Part shown: piece by piece, positions 14,138 to 15,097 of the stretch
How the letters are laid out: the number at the start of each line of letters is the position of its first letter
How positions within the stretch are numbered: position 1 is the stretch's first letter
DNA from: Scatomonas sp963649395
GTDB taxonomy: Bacteria > Bacillota > Clostridia > Lachnospirales > Lachnospiraceae
Assembly (NCBI GenBank): GCA_963649395.1
Contig: CAVJHW010000057.1
Coordinates: forward strand, 1 to 15,097
Length of the DNA stretch: 15,097 nucleotides
Direction: 5' to 3'
Translations under genes and position numbers: made by a program
The notes under the pieces: model-generated
The model's database searches: none
What the model was told of the DNA's origin: nothing
Seen by the model: only the letters and a program-made list of their open reading frames with translations

Positions 14138-14166
14138 AATATAACACATAAGAGTAGAGGATGCAA
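14138..14166 (-). promoter_or_regulatory. Sigma-A promoter of the antisense RNA
   Basis: On the minus strand TTGCAT (14161-14166) and TATATT (14138-14143) are 17 bases apart. Transcription should start near 14131 and run towards the toxin gene. No reading frame with a ribosome site follows it, which fits a non-coding RNA. Confidence 0.7.
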
Positions 14167-14213
14167 GCGTTTTCCTTTCAAAGTCCAGGACAGCAGCCGA
14201 CTTTTATTAACTG

Positions 14214-14252
14214 TGGTGCTGCTTTCAGGCAGCATAGCCATCTTGTTTTTTT
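14214..14252 (+). terminator. Possible terminator between the toxin locus and the araC-type gene
   Basis: GTGCTGC (14216-14222) and GCAGCAT (14229-14235) form a 7-bp stem (one G-U pair), with an outer TGG/CCA pairing across a bulge, followed after 5 bases by seven T bases (14246-14252). It could end the toxin mRNA or aroA read-through. An upstream AGCAGC can pair with the GCTGCT in the first arm instead, so an alternative fold exists. Confidence 0.4.
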
Positions 14253-14274
14253 CAGTGTAATAGGGAGGGCTCCC

Positions 14275-15097
14275 ATGAATTTTTCTCACGAGATGATCAT
14301 GCCCAATGAGGACATTCCTTTCAAGATGTTTATCTTTGAGGGACGCAAGGGCAGCTATGTACGAGACAAGCACTGGCATCGGTCTATAGAGATCTTTGCC
14401 CTTTTCCAGGGGGAACTGCGCTTTTTCATCAATGATAAGGAGTATCCTCTGGCCTCAGGACAATTTATGCTGGTGAATTCCAATGAGGTGCATTCCATCC
14501 AAGCAGCCAAGCCTAATCTGACTCTGGTGATCCAGATTCCCTTGTCCACCTTCTCCGGCTATTATTCCGATGATGAATGTATTTTTTTCTCCCGCAGCTC
14601 CCGCAATCAGGATGCGGAAGTAATGGCTCTTCTGAAAGACCTGTATGAGACCTATTCCTCCTGCGGGTTGGGTTATGAATTGAAGGTCATGAGCCAGTTC
14701 TATCAACTAATCTACCTTCTGGTAACCCGTTATCGCCGGGAGAATCTGTCCCCCGAGTGGATGCAGGCCAACCGAAACCTGAATCGTATGTCCCGAATTA
14801 CTTCTTATGTGAAGGAGAACTATGCCCAGAATCTGACCCTGGAGAGCCTGGCTCATACCTTTAGCTACTCTCCCACCTATATTTCCCATATGTTCCAGAA
14901 GTACGGCCAGACCACCTTCAAGTCCTATCTGCAGAATCTCCGTCTGGAATATGCCTATCGGCAGCTGGCCAACTCCCGCACTCCCATTGGGGAAATCGCT
15001 CTAAACCATGGATTTGCCAACAGCAAATCTTTTTCCCATGCCTTTCTCAAGCGCTATGGCATCCTGCCCAGCGAATTTCGCAAGAACATCTCCAAAA
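14275..15097 (+). CDS. AraC-family transcriptional regulator with N-terminal cupin domain (cut by the window end)
   Basis: The frame runs from ATG 14275 (GGGAGG 6 bases upstream) to the window end without a stop, giving 274 residues. The N-terminal cupin-like domain (about 15-95) has HWH (33-35), E39 and EVH (71-73), a pattern common in sugar-sensing members. The C-terminal AraC domain (about 172-270) has both helix-turn-helix units: LTLESLAHTFSYSPTYIS (187-204) and PIGEIALNHGFANSKSFSHA (237-256), followed by FLKRYGILPSEFRK (257-270). Probably only a few residues are missing. It binds DNA, probably as an activator of a carbohydrate-use gene set that lies outside the window; its ligand cannot be told. 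I see no clear sigma-A promoter directly upstream. Confidence 0.88.
   Translation, partial: MNFSHEMIMPNEDIPFKMFIFEGRKGSYVRDKHWHRSIEIFALFQGELRFFINDKEYPLASGQFMLVNSNEVHSIQAAKPNLTLVIQIPLSTFSGYYSDDECIFFSRSSRNQDAEVMALLKDLYETYSSCGLGYELKVMSQFYQLIYLLVTRYRRENLSPEWMQANRNLNRMSRITSYVKENYAQNLTLESLAHTFSYSPTYISHMFQKYGQTTFKSYLQNLRLEYAYRQLANSRTPIGEIALNHGFANSKSFSHAFLKRYGILPSEFRKNISK

Larger units (their letters stand above)
13744..14208 (+). repeat. Imperfect direct repeat flanking the small toxin locus
   Basis: The sequence at 13744-13764 and that at 14189-14208 share GACA, then CAGCCGACTTT, then one variable base and ATT, with one single-base length difference. The 11-base core is identical (13750-13760 and 14194-14204). 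The two copies lie just outside the toxin and antitoxin promoters. They may mark the ends of an inserted unit or be a local duplication. Confidence 0.45.

Noticed and set aside
13558..14379. Minus-strand open frames across the aroA end and the toxin region
   Set aside because: No ribosome sites or recognisable protein features; the region is explained by aroA, the toxin locus and the antisense RNA.
1..15097. tRNA or rRNA genes, CRISPR arrays, insertion sequences, prophage genes
   Set aside because: No cloverleaf-like sequence, spaced repeats, transposase or phage proteins were seen on either strand.

Overview
The window looks like chromosomal DNA from a mid-GC Firmicute, most likely a clostridium of the Lachnospiraceae type. 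The grounds are strong AGGAGG-type ribosome sites, sigma-A promoters with 17-base spacers, a short ACT-type SerA next to SerC and a DUF1015 protein, a leuB-ilvD-ilvB order, and a tiny hydrophobic peptide locus of a kind I associate with Lachnospiraceae. The placement is inference from protein style, not a database result.

Layout. At the left edge is the C-terminal end of a PucR/CdaR-type regulator (+). Then comes a long minus-strand block. Read in its own direction it runs: an EF-G-like GTPase (8986-11076, own promoter and terminator hairpin); a gene remnant of the PD-(D/E)XK nuclease/ATPase type (8671-8796) with a terminator; leuB, ilvD and ilvB (branched-chain amino acid synthesis, promoter at 8595-8623); then serC, serA and a DUF1015 gene (serine synthesis, promoter at 3954-3982 just after the ilvB stop). 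No terminator separates ilvB from serC, so read-through is possible. Divergently from the EF-G-like gene, tyrA and aroA (aromatic amino acids) run on the + strand from their own promoter. The right edge holds an AraC-family regulator (+), cut by the window end a few residues short of its expected C terminus.

Most of the window is therefore amino-acid biosynthesis: serine (3-phosphoglycerate to phosphoserine), valine/isoleucine/leucine, and tyrosine plus the shikimate pathway. No serB, ilvN, ilvC or leuACD is present here.

The most interesting part is the 538-base gap between aroA and the araC-type gene. It holds what looks like a complete type I toxin-antitoxin locus: a 29-codon membrane peptide (13955-14044) with its own promoter, a 5' leader hairpin that buries the ribosome site, and a convergent antisense RNA with a good promoter (14138-14166) that ends at a hairpin sharing its first base with the toxin stop codon. 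A 12-base perfect inverted repeat links the toxin leader to the region beyond its stop codon, suggesting a 5'-3' closed form of the toxin mRNA. An imperfect 20-base direct repeat flanks the whole locus. Second-rank items are the DUF1015 protein as a candidate for the missing last step of serine synthesis, the EF-G paralogue with altered GTPase motifs, and the decayed nuclease-family fragment upstream of leuB.
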